From an uncultured Gammaproteobacteria bacterium (lineage in GTDB: Bacteria; Pseudomonadota; Gammaproteobacteria; Arenicellales; UBA868), in the NCBI GenBank assembly GCA_913051905.1, contig CAJXBY010000020.1, positions 1 to 22,895 of the forward strand: 22,895 nucleotides of DNA, in the 5' to 3' direction. Below, one piece after another: positions 1-9,592 of the stretch. The notes beneath the pieces are model-generated. The model saw only the letters and a list, made by a program, of their open reading frames with translations. It was not told the DNA's origin and did no database searches. A program made the position numbers and the translations under genes. Numbering within the stretch: the first letter of the stretch is position 1; every line of letters starts with the position of its first letter.

Positions 1-1412
1 CAGGCCGCCTTCAACCTGAAGTCGTTAATAAACTGGCCGAATGGTTCGAATCGGGGCTCCGGGAATGGGATATATCTCGCGACGCACCGTACTTCGGATT
101 TGAAATCCCGGGACTCACCGACAAGTATTTTTATGTCTGGCTTGATGCGCCGATCGGTTATATGGGGAGCTTTCGTGCGATGTGTTTGGAAACCGGGCTC
201 GATTTCGATGAGTACTGGGCGCCGGACTCGGAAGCAGAACTGTATCACTTTATCGGTAAAGACATCGTTTACTTCCATGTTCTATTCTGGCCGGCCCTTT
301 TGCACGGTGCCAGGTTCCGGACACCGACCGCGGTATTTGTCCATGGCTTCGTCACGGTGAATGGCGAGAAAATGTCGAAATCTAGAGGAACCTACATCAC
401 CGCCGAAACCTATCTGCAGCACCTCAAGCCAGAGTACCTGCGTTATTACTATGCCGCCAAGCTGAACAACCGGGTCGAAGATATAGACCTGAACCCTGAC
501 GACTTTATCCAGCGGGTCAATTCAGACCTGGTCGGTAAGGTCATCAATATCGCAGCCCGCTGCGCCGGATTTATCAGTCAACAATTCAACCACCGACTCG
601 GCGTCGAACTCGACGATCCGGAATTGTACAAGCGCTCACTCAGAGCCGGTCATTCAATCACTAAGGCGTATGAGAACCGTGAATTCAGCCGTGCTATGCG
701 TGAAATCATGGCCGTTGCTGATGAGGCCAACCAGTACATCAATACCCGGCAGCCTTGGATACTTGCCAAGCAACCTGGTGCTGAGGCGGAGCTCCAGGCG
801 GTCTGCACCCAGGGGATCAACTTGTTTCGGATTCTACTGACCTGGTTGGGGCCCGTCCTACCAGTGATAGCGAAGGAAGGTGGAAGATTTCTCCGCTGCG
901 ATCTTTGCGCGGCTGGTGCCTGGAAAGCCCTGGAAAAACCATTGCTTGATCACTCTATTTGCCCTTACACCCATCTCCTGAACCGAATTGATCACAAGGA
1001 TATAGAACGGATGATTAATGATTCCATCGAATCAGACTCTACTGACGCCCAGGGCCATCTGGCGGACGAGCCACTCTCACCTGAAGTCACTATTGACGAC
1101 TTTTCCAAGATTGATCTGCGGGTAGCCCTGGTCGTTGAAGCCGAACACGTCGAAGGCGCGGATAAACTGCTGCGCCTGACACTTGATCTTGGCGGAGAAT
1201 CGCGTAACGTCTTCGCCGGCATTAAATCGGCCTATGAGCCATCAGTTCTGGTTGGCAAAAAGGTTATTGTGGTCGCTAACCTTGCTACCAGAAAGATGCG
1301 TTTCGGAGAATCTCAAGGTATGATCCTTGCCGCCTCGGGCAGTGATGACAGTCAGGGAATATTCGTGATTCAACCCGACGACGGGGCCCAGCCCGGCATG
1401 CGCGTACGCTAA
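1..1412 (+). CDS. metG: Methionyl-tRNA synthetase, 3' part (5' end outside window)
   Basis: The protein charges tRNA-Met with methionine in the cytoplasm. The reading frame is open from base 3 and runs to TAA at 1410-1412, giving about 469 residues. The E. coli enzyme has 677, so roughly the first 200 residues lie outside the window. Visible in order are the end of the catalytic domain ([10 protein letters not shown] near the start), the class I signature KMSKS followed by RGT at about 371-388, the anticodon-binding helical domain with a typical 'NTRQPW' stretch, and a C-terminal EMAP-II-like tRNA-binding domain. That last domain begins near 'FSKIDLRV' and ends with '[13 protein letters not shown]'. 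It makes this the dimeric long form of MetRS. No damage is seen in the visible part. The next gene starts 77 bases downstream on the same strand. Confidence 0.97.
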   Translation, partial: GRLQPEVVNKLAEWFESGLREWDISRDAPYFGFEIPGLTDKYFYVWLDAPIGYMGSFRAMCLETGLDFDEYWAPDSEAELYHFIGKDIVYFHVLFWPALLHGARFRTPTAVFVHGFVTVNGEKMSKSRGTYITAETYLQHLKPEYLRYYYAAKLNNRVEDIDLNPDDFIQRVNSDLVGKVINIAARCAGFISQQFNHRLGVELDDPELYKRSLRAGHSITKAYENREFSRAMREIMAVADEANQYINTRQPWILAKQPGAEAELQAVCTQGINLFRILLTWLGPVLPVIAKEGGRFLRCDLCAAGAWKALEKPLLDHSICPYTHLLNRIDHKDIERMINDSIESDSTDAQGHLADEPLSPEVTIDDFSKIDLRVALVVEAEHVEGADKLLRLTLDLGGESRNVFAGIKSAYEPSVLVGKKVIVVANLATRKMRFGESQGMILAASGSDDSQGIFVIQPDDGAQPGMRVR

Positions 1413-1489
1413 CTGCCGGTTTCACCTACGCCAGCCCGCCCCCTACAAGAGCAATCGGCTGGAACCGCCTATGCCAGGGCACCTTAAAA

Positions 1490-2128
1490 ATGACGCAGCC
1501 GGTTGACCCTTACCTGATCGACCAGTGGCTTCCCCAGACGCAGTGCCGGAAATGTGGCCTGCCCAGCTGTCATGACTATGCCGCTTCCATCTCCAGGGGT
1601 GAAAGTCCCATCAATCGTTGCCCCCCGGGCGGCGATGTCACGATTAGGGCTTTGTCACGCCTCACCTCGAGCGAGATCATCCCACTGGACCCGGGATGTG
1701 GGACACCTCGAGAACCCGCCACCGCGGTCATTGATGAAGATCATTGCATTGGGTGTACGCTCTGTATTCAGGCCTGCCCAGTCGATGCAATCTGCGGGGC
1801 CGCCAAACAGATGCACACAATCCTCGCCACCGAATGCACCGGCTGTGAACTCTGCGTAGAGCCCTGCCCTGTCGACTGCATCAAGCTTGTCCGCCGACCT
1901 GAAACCCTGAGTGGCGATCCCAGCCCATGGGCGGGGTATTCTCTGCACGCTGTCCAGCGGGCCAGGCGGCGAACCCAAGCGAGAAGCCAACGGCTGACGC
2001 TCATAACTCGCCGCCCTCAAACACCGTTGCTTGCAAGTCGAAGGCGCATGCAACAGGACATTCGGGCCAGCGTCAAACGGGTAAGGAGTCGGCGCGTCAA
2101 CCCCCACACCAGTCACTCTTCGGGCTGA
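1490..2128 (+). CDS. rnfB: RnfB/RsxB-like soluble ferredoxin, orphan
   Basis: This is a 212-residue iron-sulfur protein. It has an N-terminal RnfB-type FeS motif (Cys19, 22, 27, 44, ending in CPPGG) and two 4Fe-4S ferredoxin motifs (Cys86/89/92/96 and Cys116/119/122/126, each with the CPVD signature). In the Rnf/Rsx complex RnfB passes electrons between membrane subunits and is anchored by an N-terminal hydrophobic helix. Here there is no such helix: the protein starts about 18 residues before the first cysteine. No rnfA, C, D, G or E lies in the window. The last 60 residues are rich in arginine with no recognisable fold. A solo RnfB between metG and nth is known from Xanthomonas-type genomes. 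The partner is unknown, so the electron-carrier role is inferred from the family. The ATG has only a poor ribosome-binding site. Confidence 0.85.
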   Translation: MTQPVDPYLIDQWLPQTQCRKCGLPSCHDYAASISRGESPINRCPPGGDVTIRALSRLTSSEIIPLDPGCGTPREPATAVIDEDHCIGCTLCIQACPVDAICGAAKQMHTILATECTGCELCVEPCPVDCIKLVRRPETLSGDPSPWAGYSLHAVQRARRRTQARSQRLTLITRRPQTPLLASRRRMQQDIRASVKRVRSRRVNPHTSHSSG

Positions 2129-2150
2129 ACCTTCCACCGCCGACAAGGCC

Positions 2151-2795
2151 ATGAATTCAGTGACCCGGCAACAGTTGTTTCAGCGCCTGGCAGAAGTTAT
2201 TGAGGAGCCTACTACCGAACTCAAATACCGCTCCAAATTTCAACTGCTAGTTGCGGTCATCCTGTCTGCCCAGGCCACTGACATTTCAGTAAACAAAGCA
2301 ACACGAACGCTTTATCGTGAAGCTAAAACACCACAAGAAATACTCGATATGGGCGAGGCGCGGCTCAAATTTCATATACGAACCATCGGTCTGTTCAATA
2401 CCAAGGCCTCGAATATCCTAAAGACGTGCCGAATTCTTCTTGAAAAACACAATGGTCGGGTTCCCTCCGAAAGGAGCGCCCTCGAGGCCCTTCCCGGAGT
2501 CGGCCGTAAAACAGCCAACGTTATTCTGAATACAGCGTTTGGACAACCGACCATTGCGGTAGATACCCACATCTTCAGGGTGTCGAACCGCACGGGTCTA
2601 GCTCCGGGAAAAAACGTTCTGCAGGTGGAGAAGAAACTGCTGCGCGTTACGCCGGAGCGCTTTCTCAAGACCGCCCATCACCTGCTTATCCTTCACGGCC
2701 GTTATACCTGCACCGCGAGGATACCCCGCTGTTATGAATGCTCCATCAGTGCTCTTTGCGATTTTCGCGGGAAAACAGCAGCTCCTGCTAGATGA
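2151..2795 (+). CDS. nth: Endonuclease III, DNA glycosylase/AP lyase
   Basis: The enzyme removes oxidised pyrimidines from DNA and cuts the abasic site in base excision repair. The 214-residue protein aligns with E. coli Nth almost without shift. The helix-hairpin-helix LPGVGRKT carries the catalytic lysine at Lys120, and the catalytic aspartate is Asp138 in 'AVDTHIFR'. The C-terminal 4Fe-4S cluster ligands Cys187, 194, 197 and 203 have the standard C-X6-C-X2-C-X5-C spacing. It starts 22 bases after the ferredoxin gene and probably shares its transcript. It converges on rlmB with only 23 bases between the two stop codons, where I see no clear terminator. Confidence 0.97.
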   Translation: MNSVTRQQLFQRLAEVIEEPTTELKYRSKFQLLVAVILSAQATDISVNKATRTLYREAKTPQEILDMGEARLKFHIRTIGLFNTKASNILKTCRILLEKHNGRVPSERSALEALPGVGRKTANVILNTAFGQPTIAVDTHIFRVSNRTGLAPGKNVLQVEKKLLRVTPERFLKTAHHLLILHGRYTCTARIPRCYECSISALCDFRGKTAAPAR

Positions 2796-2818
2796 CGCTG
2801 GGCCATCGCCTGGTGAAA

Positions 2819-3583
2819 TTATGATCCGGTCTGGAGAGACTGACTAACCGTCCTCTGACGCACCGCTTCAAACAGCATCACGCCTGCAGCGACCGAAACA
2901 TTGAGGCTGTCAATCCGACCGGGCAAAGGAATGCGTGCTATTCGGTCACACTGGCCACGGGTAACCTGTCTCAAACCACTGTCCTCTGATCCCACGATAA
3001 TTGCTGTTGGCTCAGTCAGGTCCACGTCAAATACAGACTGATCTCCAAATGCATCGGCGCCAATTAGCCACAGACCCTTTTGCTTGAGCATTTTGAGTAG
3101 CCGGGTCCAGTTAGACTCTTCGAATATCCGCAAGTGGCTTACCGCACCCGCAGCGACCCGAATGGCTGACGGAGTCAGACTGCAGCCTTTATTCTGGGAA
3201 AGGACCACACCATGCACCCCGGCAGCAGCGGCGCTTCGCAGGCACGCGCCCAGGTTGTGGGGATCCTGTATGGCATCCAGGACCAGTATCAATGGCGTCT
3301 CTGCCAGACCGTCTATATATTCAGGCAGACCGGCTGGGCGTTCAGAGTCCACACGAATTAAACGGACAATGACCCCCTGGTGCCGCACACCCACAGCCAC
3401 GCGATTCAGCTCTTCGCGACTGACCAAGCGGACCGGCACTCCCGCCCGGGCCGCAAGATCCAGAAGTGCACCCAAACGAGCGTCGTCTCGCCTGCCATCA
3501 TGAAGCAGTTCACCATTTGACGGGCATGACCGCAGGGCGTTTCGCGCAGCATGAAAACCACAGAACAACTTCTCTTTTTCCAT
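2819..3583 (-). CDS. rlmB: 23S rRNA (guanosine-2'-O)-methyltransferase RlmB
   Basis: This is a SPOUT-fold (TrmH family) enzyme that methylates the 2'-OH of G2251 in the peptidyl-transferase loop of 23S rRNA, using S-adenosylmethionine. An N-terminal substrate-binding part begins with 'LFCGFHAARNAL'. The three knot motifs follow: 'DPHNLGACLRSA', 'IIVGSEDSGLR' and 'IPLPGRIDSLNVSVA'. From the chosen ATG the length is 254 residues, close to the family norm. I chose the ATG at 3583 because a GAG lies 5 bases before it and it sits at the usual distance from the first conserved motif. An in-frame ATG at 3598 is possible but has no ribosome-binding site. It follows rnr on the same strand, the pairing seen in E. 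coli. Confidence 0.95.
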   Translation of the reverse strand: MEKEKLFCGFHAARNALRSCPSNGELLHDGRRDDARLGALLDLAARAGVPVRLVSREELNRVAVGVRHQGVIVRLIRVDSERPAGLPEYIDGLAETPLILVLDAIQDPHNLGACLRSAAAAGVHGVVLSQNKGCSLTPSAIRVAAGAVSHLRIFEESNWTRLLKMLKQKGLWLIGADAFGDQSVFDVDLTEPTAIIVGSEDSGLRQVTRGQCDRIARIPLPGRIDSLNVSVAAGVMLFEAVRQRTVSQSLQTGS

Positions 3584-3686
3584 CTTTACTCGACCCATCG
3601 ACTACCGAGAACTCAACTCAAATATTCTTCCGCCAACAGCGCACGGCGTCAGCTGTTCGGCTTTTATAATCATGATCGAGAATTAG

Positions 3687-3702
3687 AGAACCTGTAGGTT
3701 CT
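3687..3702 (-). terminator. Short perfect inverted repeat after rnr, weak terminator candidate
   Basis: The arms AGAACCT and AGGTTCT are perfect complements around a 2-base centre, 8 bases past the rnr stop codon. The folded RNA would have to open to a shorter stem with a 6-base loop, and no clear U-run follows on the minus strand. It could instead be a processing site between rnr and rlmB, which are 126 bases apart from the chosen rlmB start. Only the symmetry is certain. Confidence 0.25.
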
Positions 3703-3709
3703 TTGAGGC

Positions 3710-5308
3710 CTATCCGACCACTGACCACTTGCGTCTTTTCGCCGATCGACTGCGTTGCGATTTTCCTTCGACGTTCGGTACAAAATTAATCCGGCCGGAG
3801 TCTACATCGACACCGGCAACTATCACCTCCACTGCATCACCCAGACGGATTTGTCTCGCGGTCCGCTCACCTATCAGTTGCATCTTCTCCGGCTCGAACA
3901 GAAAGTAGTCATTACCAAGTTGTGACACATGAATCAGTCCGTCGACCGGCATTTCATCCAACTCGACAAACACACCGAACTCCGTTACGCCGGTAATCGC
4001 GCCGCTGAATACTTGACCTATTCTATCCCGCATGTACCCTGCTTTGAGGCGTGCGGTAACTTCACGGACCGCGCTTTCGGCCTGCCGTTCTGCCAAAGAG
4101 CTGTGTGAGGCTATTTTGTCCAGCAGTCCAGCCTCGTCATACAAATGGCCCTTCGGCCATTTATAAATACCTTTAAGCAGCCTGTGCACAATCAGATCAG
4201 GATAACGCCGGATCGGCGATGTAAAATGGGTGTACAGAGAGAACCCCAACGCAAAGTGCCCACCAGCGGTTGAGACATAGCGGGCTTGCTGAAAACTGCG
4301 CAGGAGGAGCAACTGGACCCACTTTTCCTGGCCAGTTTTCAACTTTGCCTTCGCCAGCAGATCCTGAAAATCAGCGACCGATGGACGCCGTCTCCCAGAC
4401 AGCTTTAGACCAACGGCACTGAGTACGTCACGTAATGCATTGACATCGCCTGGTAATGGGGGCTCATGGGTACGGTAAATCGCTTGGGGCAACACATTTA
4501 ACGAAAGCCCCGCACATACGTTTGCCGCCAACATGCACTCTTCGACCAACTTGGTCGCCAGGTTTCCCCTTCTTCTCGATATAGCCCGGACTTTGCCGGC
4601 AGGTGAAAGACCGACCACTGTTTCGGGTAGATCGAACTCGACCGTACCTTGCCTCGAACGGAAGGCCCTTAAAGTCGCGGCGACGTCTGCGAGATCATCA
4701 ACCGCCCGTGCTATCGTTGCTGGCCACGCCTGACTTGCACTACCCCCACATGAAGTCAGGTGGTTTTTCACTTCCTCGTAGTTTAGTCGGTAATGGGAGC
4801 GTATCAGCGCCCGCTGGAACTGCCAGTCATTGATCTTTCCTTGATGAGAAACGTCGATCACTACAACCAGGGACAGACGGTTCTTTTGAGGGAGTAGGGA
4901 ACACAGATCATTGGACAGCATTTCCGGCAGCATCGGTAGGACCCGGTCCGGGAAATACACCGACGTTCCTCTTTCATACGCTGCATGATCGAGCGATGAC
5001 CCGACGGGCACATAATGACTGACATCTGCGATGCCTACCCACAGGGTCCAGCCATCACTGTTCGCCTCAGCGAAAACGGCATCATCGAAGTCCTTCGCGT
5101 CGGCGCCGTCGATGGTAACCATGGGAAGAGAAGTGAGGTCCACCCGACCTTCCCGCTCAGCCACGGCATCTGCACCCTCAATCTGCGCTACTTCGTCAGT
5201 TACTCCTGCAAACCAATCAGTCTGGAGACGGTGCTGGGTTATTGCGATGTCTGTCTCTGCCAGTCGAATACGGGCAGACGTATGTTGTTTACTGCGTTTC
5301 ACTTTCAT
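3710..5308 (-). CDS. rnr: RNase R, N-terminally short (catalytic RNB + S1 domains only)
   Basis: This is a 3'-5' exoribonuclease that degrades structured RNA and defective rRNA/tRNA. The protein has 532 residues, against 813 in E. coli. The RNB domain is complete. The metal-binding aspartates are in 'TIDGADAKDFDDAV' (Asp67, 73, 75 and 76, equivalent to E. coli 272, 278, 280 and 281). Then come 'GTSVYFPDRVLPMLPE' and 'HFTSPIRRYPDL' (361-372). The S1 domain spans about 428-512 and ends in a short basic tail. The offset of 205 shows that the helix-turn-helix and both cold-shock domains are absent. An in-frame TGA lies 6 bases before the ATG, so the frame cannot extend. Only 251 bases separate the start from the tRNA gene, too few for the missing part. 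In E. coli RNase R the N-terminal domains help bind and select RNA. The catalytic core alone can degrade RNA, so activity is plausible. Confidence 0.9.
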   Translation of the reverse strand: MKVKRSKQHTSARIRLAETDIAITQHRLQTDWFAGVTDEVAQIEGADAVAEREGRVDLTSLPMVTIDGADAKDFDDAVFAEANSDGWTLWVGIADVSHYVPVGSSLDHAAYERGTSVYFPDRVLPMLPEMLSNDLCSLLPQKNRLSLVVVIDVSHQGKINDWQFQRALIRSHYRLNYEEVKNHLTSCGGSASQAWPATIARAVDDLADVAATLRAFRSRQGTVEFDLPETVVGLSPAGKVRAISRRRGNLATKLVEECMLAANVCAGLSLNVLPQAIYRTHEPPLPGDVNALRDVLSAVGLKLSGRRRPSVADFQDLLAKAKLKTGQEKWVQLLLLRSFQQARYVSTAGGHFALGFSLYTHFTSPIRRYPDLIVHRLLKGIYKWPKGHLYDEAGLLDKIASHSSLAERQAESAVREVTARLKAGYMRDRIGQVFSGAITGVTEFGVFVELDEMPVDGLIHVSQLGNDYFLFEPEKMQLIGERTARQIRLGDAVEVIVAGVDVDSGRINFVPNVEGKSQRSRSAKRRKWSVVG

Positions 5309-5412
5309 GCATTCTCATTTATTCGGTTTAATCATCACATCAAAGTCACTCTTTCTTCATCCGGCGCTGATCGTCAGCAGACTGGATTCCTAAATGACTT
5401 GAGTGGTCGCCT

Positions 5413-5427
5413 CGGGACAGTGTCCCG
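5413..5427. repeat. 15-bp inverted repeat upstream of the tRNA promoter
   Basis: CGGGACA and TGTCCCG are exact complements around a single G. The repeat lies 33 bases upstream of the tRNA -35 box, and about 105 bases upstream of the rnr start on the other strand. Symmetry with a one-base centre fits a protein-binding operator better than an RNA hairpin. I cannot name a regulator. Confidence 0.35.
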
Positions 5428-5459
5428 CCGTGGTCCATCGAATCTTTGCATCAGATCGA

Positions 5460-5488
5460 TTGACAACCTTCAGAGCGCAGGGTATGGT
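5460..5488 (+). promoter_or_regulatory. Sigma70 promoter for tRNA-Leu
   Basis: A perfect -35 box TTGACA (5460-5465) is followed after 17 bases by TATGGT (5483-5488), 4 of 6 matches to the -10 consensus. The next bases, TCGCGCCG, form a GC-rich discriminator. That is typical of stable-RNA promoters under stringent control by ppGpp. Transcription should begin near 5495, about 65 bases before the mature tRNA. Confidence 0.7.
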
Positions 5489-5559
5489 TCGCGCCGTCGA
5501 GTCTTTTGCCGAGGAATTACCTGACCTGGTCCGGCAAGTTTTCCAGCGTTGATCATCGT

Positions 5560-5646
5560 GCCGAGGTGGCGGAATTGGTAGACGCGCTAGCTTCAGGTGC
5601 TAGTGGGGGCAACCCCGTGGAGGTTCAAGTCCTCTCCTCGGTACCA
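5560..5646 (+). tRNA. tRNA-Leu, anticodon CAG
   Basis: The 87-base cloverleaf ends in an encoded CCA. The 7-bp acceptor stem pairs GCCGAGG with CCTCGGT (a G-U closing pair, as in E. coli leucine tRNAs). The D arm carries 'GGAATTGGTAGAC'. The anticodon stem CTAGC/GCTAG encloses the loop TTCAGGT, which puts CAG at 5594-5596. A long variable arm (GGGGGCAACCCC) marks a class II tRNA, and the T arm holds GGTTCAAGTCC. It reads CUG codons. It stands where E. coli has nsrR, between purA and rnr, and on the opposite strand to both. Confidence 0.97.
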
Positions 5647-5796
5647 TCTCAATCTACCTTCTAATATGTACATAGCTATTTAATTTGTACAGATCGTTTA
5701 AACCGGTTCCAGCACCCCACTAGTAAATCCCAGGTTTCTCGATAGACCTCTAGCTTCTCCTCAACGCTTCCTACGGGTCTGCATTGAACTGGCTTT
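5647..5796. other. Convergent spacer between tRNA-Leu and purA
   Basis: No coding frame is seen. The AT-rich part contains TGTACA twice (5667-5672 and 5686-5691), able to pair around a 13-base loop. It also has two overlapping palindromes, GTTTAAAC and AACCGGTT (5696-5708). Either could help end transcription of the tRNA or of purA, but neither is a standard hairpin followed by a T-run. Confidence 0.3.
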
Positions 5797-7122
<1,326 letters not shown>

Positions 7123-7174
7123 TCAGGATTCAGACTTGGATCAGGACCCGAATCGTCCGGTCAGGGGGAATTGT

Positions 7175-7363
7175 CTACTGCACGCTATAGAGCAATGCCA
7201 GGCCTGCAAGCATACATATCCCTCCCACGGCGCGCAGTTGTCCATCACCGATGTTACTCAGTAGTTCGACCAGCCTTCGATATCGGCCGGGACTGGCAAA
7301 AGGCACAATCCCTTCGAAAACCAGAACCAGGGCCAGTGCAGCAAGCAACTCCTGCCAGTTCAT
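7175..7363 (-). CDS. yjeT: DUF2065 (YjeT-like) small membrane protein
   Basis: This 62-residue protein has two hydrophobic segments, about residues 5-24 and 43-60. They are joined by a short loop with the family-type stretch 'PFASPGRYRR'. It matches the DUF2065/YjeT family in length, in its two-helix layout, and in position between hflC and purA. The function is not known. The neighbourhood suggests a link with the HflKC membrane complex, but nothing in the sequence proves it. It starts 11 bases after hflC, with a weak ribosome-binding site, so coupled translation is likely. Confidence 0.85.
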   Translation of the reverse strand: MNWQELLAALALVLVFEGIVPFASPGRYRRLVELLSNIGDGQLRAVGGICMLAGLALLYSVQ

Positions 7364-7374
7364 CCCGAACCGGG

Positions 7375-8253
7375 TCAGTCAACTTGTATGGGTTTGGCCT
7401 GTTTAAAATACTGGAAGAACTCGGAGTTCGGTTCGATCACCAGAAGATTGTCGGCACTGTCAAAGGTCGCCCGATAAGCATTAAGACTGCGATAGAGACG
7501 GTAAAACTCACGGTCCCTTTGATACGCATTGGCGTATATTGCCGTGGCCTGGGCATCCCCCTCACCGCGTATCTGTTCTGCTTCTCGGTTAGCATTGGCC
7601 AGAATCACAGCACGTTGTCGATCTGCATCTGCCCGTATCTGTTCAGCAACCTCTGCCCCGCGGGCTCGAAGGTCCTTGGCAACCCTTGAGCGCTCGGCTT
7701 CCATACGTTGGTACACACGCTCACTGATATCGGGATCGAGGTCTACACGCTTCAGGCGGACGTCGACCACCTCTATACCCAGGGAAGAAATTTCCGAGTC
7801 AATATTCTTACGCACGATATCCATAATCTCTACTCGGTCACCGGATATAACCTGTTGTACCGAGCGCTTACCGAACTCCCTTCGAAGCGCATCATTGACC
7901 CTTTGCGCCAAACGGTTCCTGGCATTGGCCGCTAAACCGCCCAGCTTCGTATAGAAATCCTGCGCATTGAGGACTCGCCACTTAACGAACGAATCGACCA
8001 CTAGGTTTTTCTTTTCCTTTGTCAGGAAAAGCTGGGGCTCAGCGTCCATCGTCTGTACGCGAGCATCAAAAAAACTTACGTTGTTGATCACGGGAACCTT
8101 GAAATACAAGCCGGGCTTTTCGCTTGAAGAAACGATCTCGCCAAACTGGAAGACAATAGCCTTTTCGCGTTCATCGACGATATAGACTGCCGACGATCCC
8201 AACGCACCGAGGATCAGGATAACGACAATTCCAAGTATGGTCTTGCTGCTCAT
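7375..8253 (-). CDS. hflC: HflC, FtsH protease modulator
   Basis: HflC pairs with HflK in a large SPFH/prohibitin-type assembly in the inner membrane that surrounds and restrains the FtsH protease. The 292-residue protein has one N-terminal membrane anchor (about residues 5-25). The SPFH domain begins with 'YIVDEREKAIVFQFG'. A charged helical region follows ('RMEAERSRVAKDLRARG', 'REAEQIRGEGDAQA'), and the C-terminus ends in 'FFQYFKQ'. Its ATG overlaps the hflK stop as ATGA, so the two subunits should be made in a fixed ratio by translational coupling. Confidence 0.97.
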   Translation of the reverse strand: MSSKTILGIVVILILGALGSSAVYIVDEREKAIVFQFGEIVSSSEKPGLYFKVPVINNVSFFDARVQTMDAEPQLFLTKEKKNLVVDSFVKWRVLNAQDFYTKLGGLAANARNRLAQRVNDALRREFGKRSVQQVISGDRVEIMDIVRKNIDSEISSLGIEVVDVRLKRVDLDPDISERVYQRMEAERSRVAKDLRARGAEVAEQIRADADRQRAVILANANREAEQIRGEGDAQATAIYANAYQRDREFYRLYRSLNAYRATFDSADNLLVIEPNSEFFQYFKQAKPIQVD

Positions 8254-9470
8254 TGGCTGATCCTCCCGACCCGGCTGTCTCGCCCGAGACGTCGGCTGTC
8301 ACGTTCTGCCAGAGATTGAGTGATACCACCGGACCCGTCAAAATCGGAATTATCATCTCGCGCAGCGGTTTCGTTCCTCTTCCGGATCAACTGGTCGAGG
8401 GGCAGGTACATTACATTGTTCCCGCTCTGGCCTTGATCAATCAGGAGCTTTGTCGACTTGCTGAGCACGTGTTCCATGGCATCAAGATACAGCCTGTCGC
8501 GGGTTACCAGTGGTGCTTTGTTGTATTCATCGAGCACCTGGTTGAAACGGGACGCCTCACCTTCCGCCGCCGCCACGACACTGGCTTTATAAGCTTCTGA
8601 TTCTTGCAGTACCCGGGCTGCCTTACCCCTAGCCCGCGGGATGATGTCGTTAGCGTAGGCTTCGGCTTCGTTCTTGAACTTTTCTTCGTCTTCGCGCGCT
8701 TTAACAGCATCGTCAAACGCACCTTTAACCTCTAAGGGAGGCTGCGCGTTCTGCATCTCTACTGCCTTTACATTGATACCGGTCTGGTATCTGTCCAGTA
8801 TGGTCTGGAGCAACACGAGGGTTTCCTGTGCAATCTCTGCGCGTCCACCGGTAATAGCAAAATCCATCGTGCTCCTGCCAACAATCTCCCTCACCGCGCT
8901 TTCTGTTGCCTGTCTGACCACGGTTTCGTCTGACTCACTGACGTTGAAAAGCAAATCCCTAGGATCCTTAATGTCATACTGGACAGCAAACTGGATGTCG
9001 ATAATGTTTTCATCCCGCGTCAGCATCAGTGCCTCACGGGGGACGTTTGCCGGCTGATTGGAACGGTTATTTGTTCTATAGCCGACTTCCACGGTTCTGA
9101 TCTTCTGGACATTTTCGATCTCCACCGTTTCAATGGGATATGGCGCGTGCCATCTCAGGCCCGCCTCGGTGACCTGCAGGTAGCGGCCAAATCTCAGTTC
9201 TACCCCCTGCTCGCCCTGCTCCACGACGTAGAACCCGGTAGCAGCCCACAATCCAATCAGAATCAGAGCGATAAAGAGTATCGATCTGCCACCGATAGAA
9301 CGGGTTCTGCCCGGACCACCGCCACCCGGCTTCTTGATTCCGCCACCCAGAATCCCGGAAAACTTCTTCTGCAGATCCTTGATCAGATCATCGAGATCCG
9401 GAGGACCGTTCTGTCCGTTTCCTTGACCCCAAGGGTCACGATTATCAGAGCCTGGCTGATTCCAAGCCAT
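8250..9470 (-). CDS. hflK: HflK, FtsH protease modulator
   Basis: HflK is the partner of HflC in the FtsH-controlling membrane complex. I place the start at the ATG giving MAWNQPG, the conserved beginning of the family, with GAGG 9 bases ahead. An upstream in-frame ATG at 9485 overlaps that ribosome-binding site and is less likely. The 406-residue protein has a glycine- and proline-rich cytoplasmic head including 'GPPDLDDLI', and a membrane helix at about 63-82. Next come an SPFH domain starting 'YVVEQGEQGVELRFG' and a long charged helix. The tail is low in complexity. It overlaps hflC by 4 bases. Confidence 0.96.
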   Translation of the reverse strand: MAWNQPGSDNRDPWGQGNGQNGPPDLDDLIKDLQKKFSGILGGGIKKPGGGGPGRTRSIGGRSILFIALILIGLWAATGFYVVEQGEQGVELRFGRYLQVTEAGLRWHAPYPIETVEIENVQKIRTVEVGYRTNNRSNQPANVPREALMLTRDENIIDIQFAVQYDIKDPRDLLFNVSESDETVVRQATESAVREIVGRSTMDFAITGGRAEIAQETLVLLQTILDRYQTGINVKAVEMQNAQPPLEVKGAFDDAVKAREDEEKFKNEAEAYANDIIPRARGKAARVLQESEAYKASVVAAAEGEASRFNQVLDEYNKAPLVTRDRLYLDAMEHVLSKSTKLLIDQGQSGNNVMYLPLDQLIRKRNETAARDDNSDFDGSGGITQSLAERDSRRLGRDSRVGRISQ

Positions 9471-9513
9471 AACGATTTTCCTCATAGATGCAGGTTAAAG
9501 ACAAATCCCGATA

Positions 9514-9522
9514 ATTTTATCA
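9514..9522 (-). promoter_or_regulatory. Extended -10 promoter candidate for hflKC
   Basis: On the minus strand the sequence reads TGATAAAAT. This is a TGn extension followed by TAAAAT, five of six -10 consensus bases. The -35 region 17 bases upstream (GCGTCA) is poor, as is common for extended -10 promoters. Transcription would start near 9507, about 37 bases before hflK. It lies in the 122-base gap after hflX, one of the few real gaps in this run of genes. Confidence 0.4.
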
Positions 9523-9592
9523 TGAAGCTGAAGCACTGACGCCGGCCTGATCACAGTCTAATTCCGGAACTATCAAGCCATAAAGGATACGG

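Larger units (their letters stand above)
5309..5559. other. Non-coding region between rnr and tRNA-Leu
   Basis: I translated the minus strand in all three frames and found no trace of RNase R cold-shock domains; every frame has stops. The only minus-strand frame with a start is a 30-codon one at 5346-5438, with no family resemblance. The region holds the tRNA promoter on the + strand and presumably the rnr promoter on the minus strand. On the minus strand a TTGTCA lies at 5461-5466, exactly over the tRNA -35 box, but the matching -10 is poor. The rnr ATG has only a weak GAG as ribosome-binding site. Confidence 0.6.

Noticed and set aside
5346..5438. 30-codon minus-strand frame ahead of rnr, considered as a leader peptide
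   Set aside because: No good ribosome-binding site, no codon pattern typical of attenuators, no family resemblance.
5015..5524. Long open frame on the + strand opposite rnr and its upstream region
   Set aside because: It is antisense to conserved RNase R codons, has no family resemblance, and runs over the tRNA promoter.
5630..5796. tRNA-Leu 3' end as an attachment site for an integrated element
   Set aside because: No integrase gene, no repeated copy of the tRNA 3' end, and both flanks are conserved housekeeping genes.
7171..7689. 172-codon open frame on the + strand
   Set aside because: It crosses yjeT and hflC in antisense, with no domain and no conserved neighbour on that strand.
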